Shown: one piece after another, positions 12,671 to 12,746 of the stretch
How the letters are laid out: each line of letters starts with the position of its first letter
How positions within the stretch are numbered: position 1 is the first letter of the stretch
DNA from: an uncultured Eubacteriales bacterium
GTDB lineage: Bacteria > Bacillota > Clostridia > Oscillospirales > Oscillospiraceae
Direction: 5' to 3'
Length of the DNA stretch: 12,746 nucleotides
Assembly (NCBI GenBank): GCA_900540545.1
Contig: UQGJ01000072.1
Coordinates: 1 to 12,746 of the forward strand
The notes under the pieces: generated by a model
The model's input: the letters and a program-made list of their open reading frames with translations, nothing else
What the model was told of the DNA's origin: nothing
Database searches by the model: none
Program-made: the position numbers and the translations under genes

Positions 12671-12746
12671 GAGGGACGCCCTCCGGGGGGCGGAGTCCCT
12701 CCGGGGGGTCCTCTTTCTTCTCGAAGAAAGAGGACGGAAAGAAGGA
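12671..12746. repeat. Left end of another A/B-family repeat, cut by the window edge
   Basis: GGAGGG/CCCTCC hairpin (12670-12684 region), GGGGGG, a second CCCTCCGGGGGG, then the hairpin GTCCTCTTTCTTC (12708-12720)/GAAGAAAGAGGAC (12723-12735) and GGAAAGAAGGA up to the last base. Same order as at 3472-3530. The rest lies outside the window. Confidence 0.75.

Noticed and set aside
1..12746. CRISPR array, tRNA, rRNA, transposase or phage gene
   Set aside because: None was seen by eye on either strand; the repeats present are inverted or dispersed rather than regularly spaced direct repeats.

Overview
The window looks like chromosome from a high-GC member of the Clostridia, most likely the Oscillospiraceae (Flavonifractor/Lawsonibacter-like). 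This rests on the GC-rich codon use, the strong AAGGAGG ribosome sites, the Firmicutes-type genes (UPF0291/DUF896, YlmH, a CmpB-like membrane protein, a BmrR-like MerR regulator) and the intergenic hairpin repeats. The assignment is inference; no rRNA, tRNA, CRISPR array, phage gene or transposase is visible.

Layout. 1-565: a ~516-bp structured intergenic repeat (copy A). 567-1559: promoter, a papain-like cysteine-peptidase-fold protein and a DUF1294 membrane protein. 1556-1967: a cold-shock gene with its own extended -10 promoter, a terminator-like hairpin inside its leader, and a bidirectional terminator. 1953-3441 (minus): tightly overlapping operon ybaK-like Cys-tRNA(Pro) deacylase > ylmH-like S4 protein > DUF896. 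3472-4027: second structured repeat (copy B), whose right-end hairpin contains the stop codon of the next gene. 4015-5778 (minus): ABC exporter half-transporter, divergent from 5936-6862 (plus), an AEC permease, with back-to-back promoters. 6863-7107: mosaic of short repeats. 7108-9106: HD-domain protein and MATE exporter, then a strong terminator. 9145-9597: gene-free repeat mosaic. 9598-10926 (minus): second MATE exporter, divergent from 11021-11830 (plus), a MerR/GyrI-like regulator; a 13-nt dyad sits in a 19-bp promoter spacer between them. 11919-12668: CmpB-family membrane protein, then a new repeat copy cut by the window end.

How it works together. Most genes are housekeeping or transport. 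The clearest regulatory unit is the MerR/MATE pair, which looks like a drug-responsive efflux switch. The most unusual content is between the genes: two long repeats (A and B) share terminal hairpins whose arms differ in sequence yet still pair, and conserved inner blocks that are out of frame with each other. That points to a structured nucleic-acid element rather than a protein-coding one. Partial copies of its ends occur at three further intergenic sites. All coordinates and pairings were read by eye; no folding, database search or alignment program was run.
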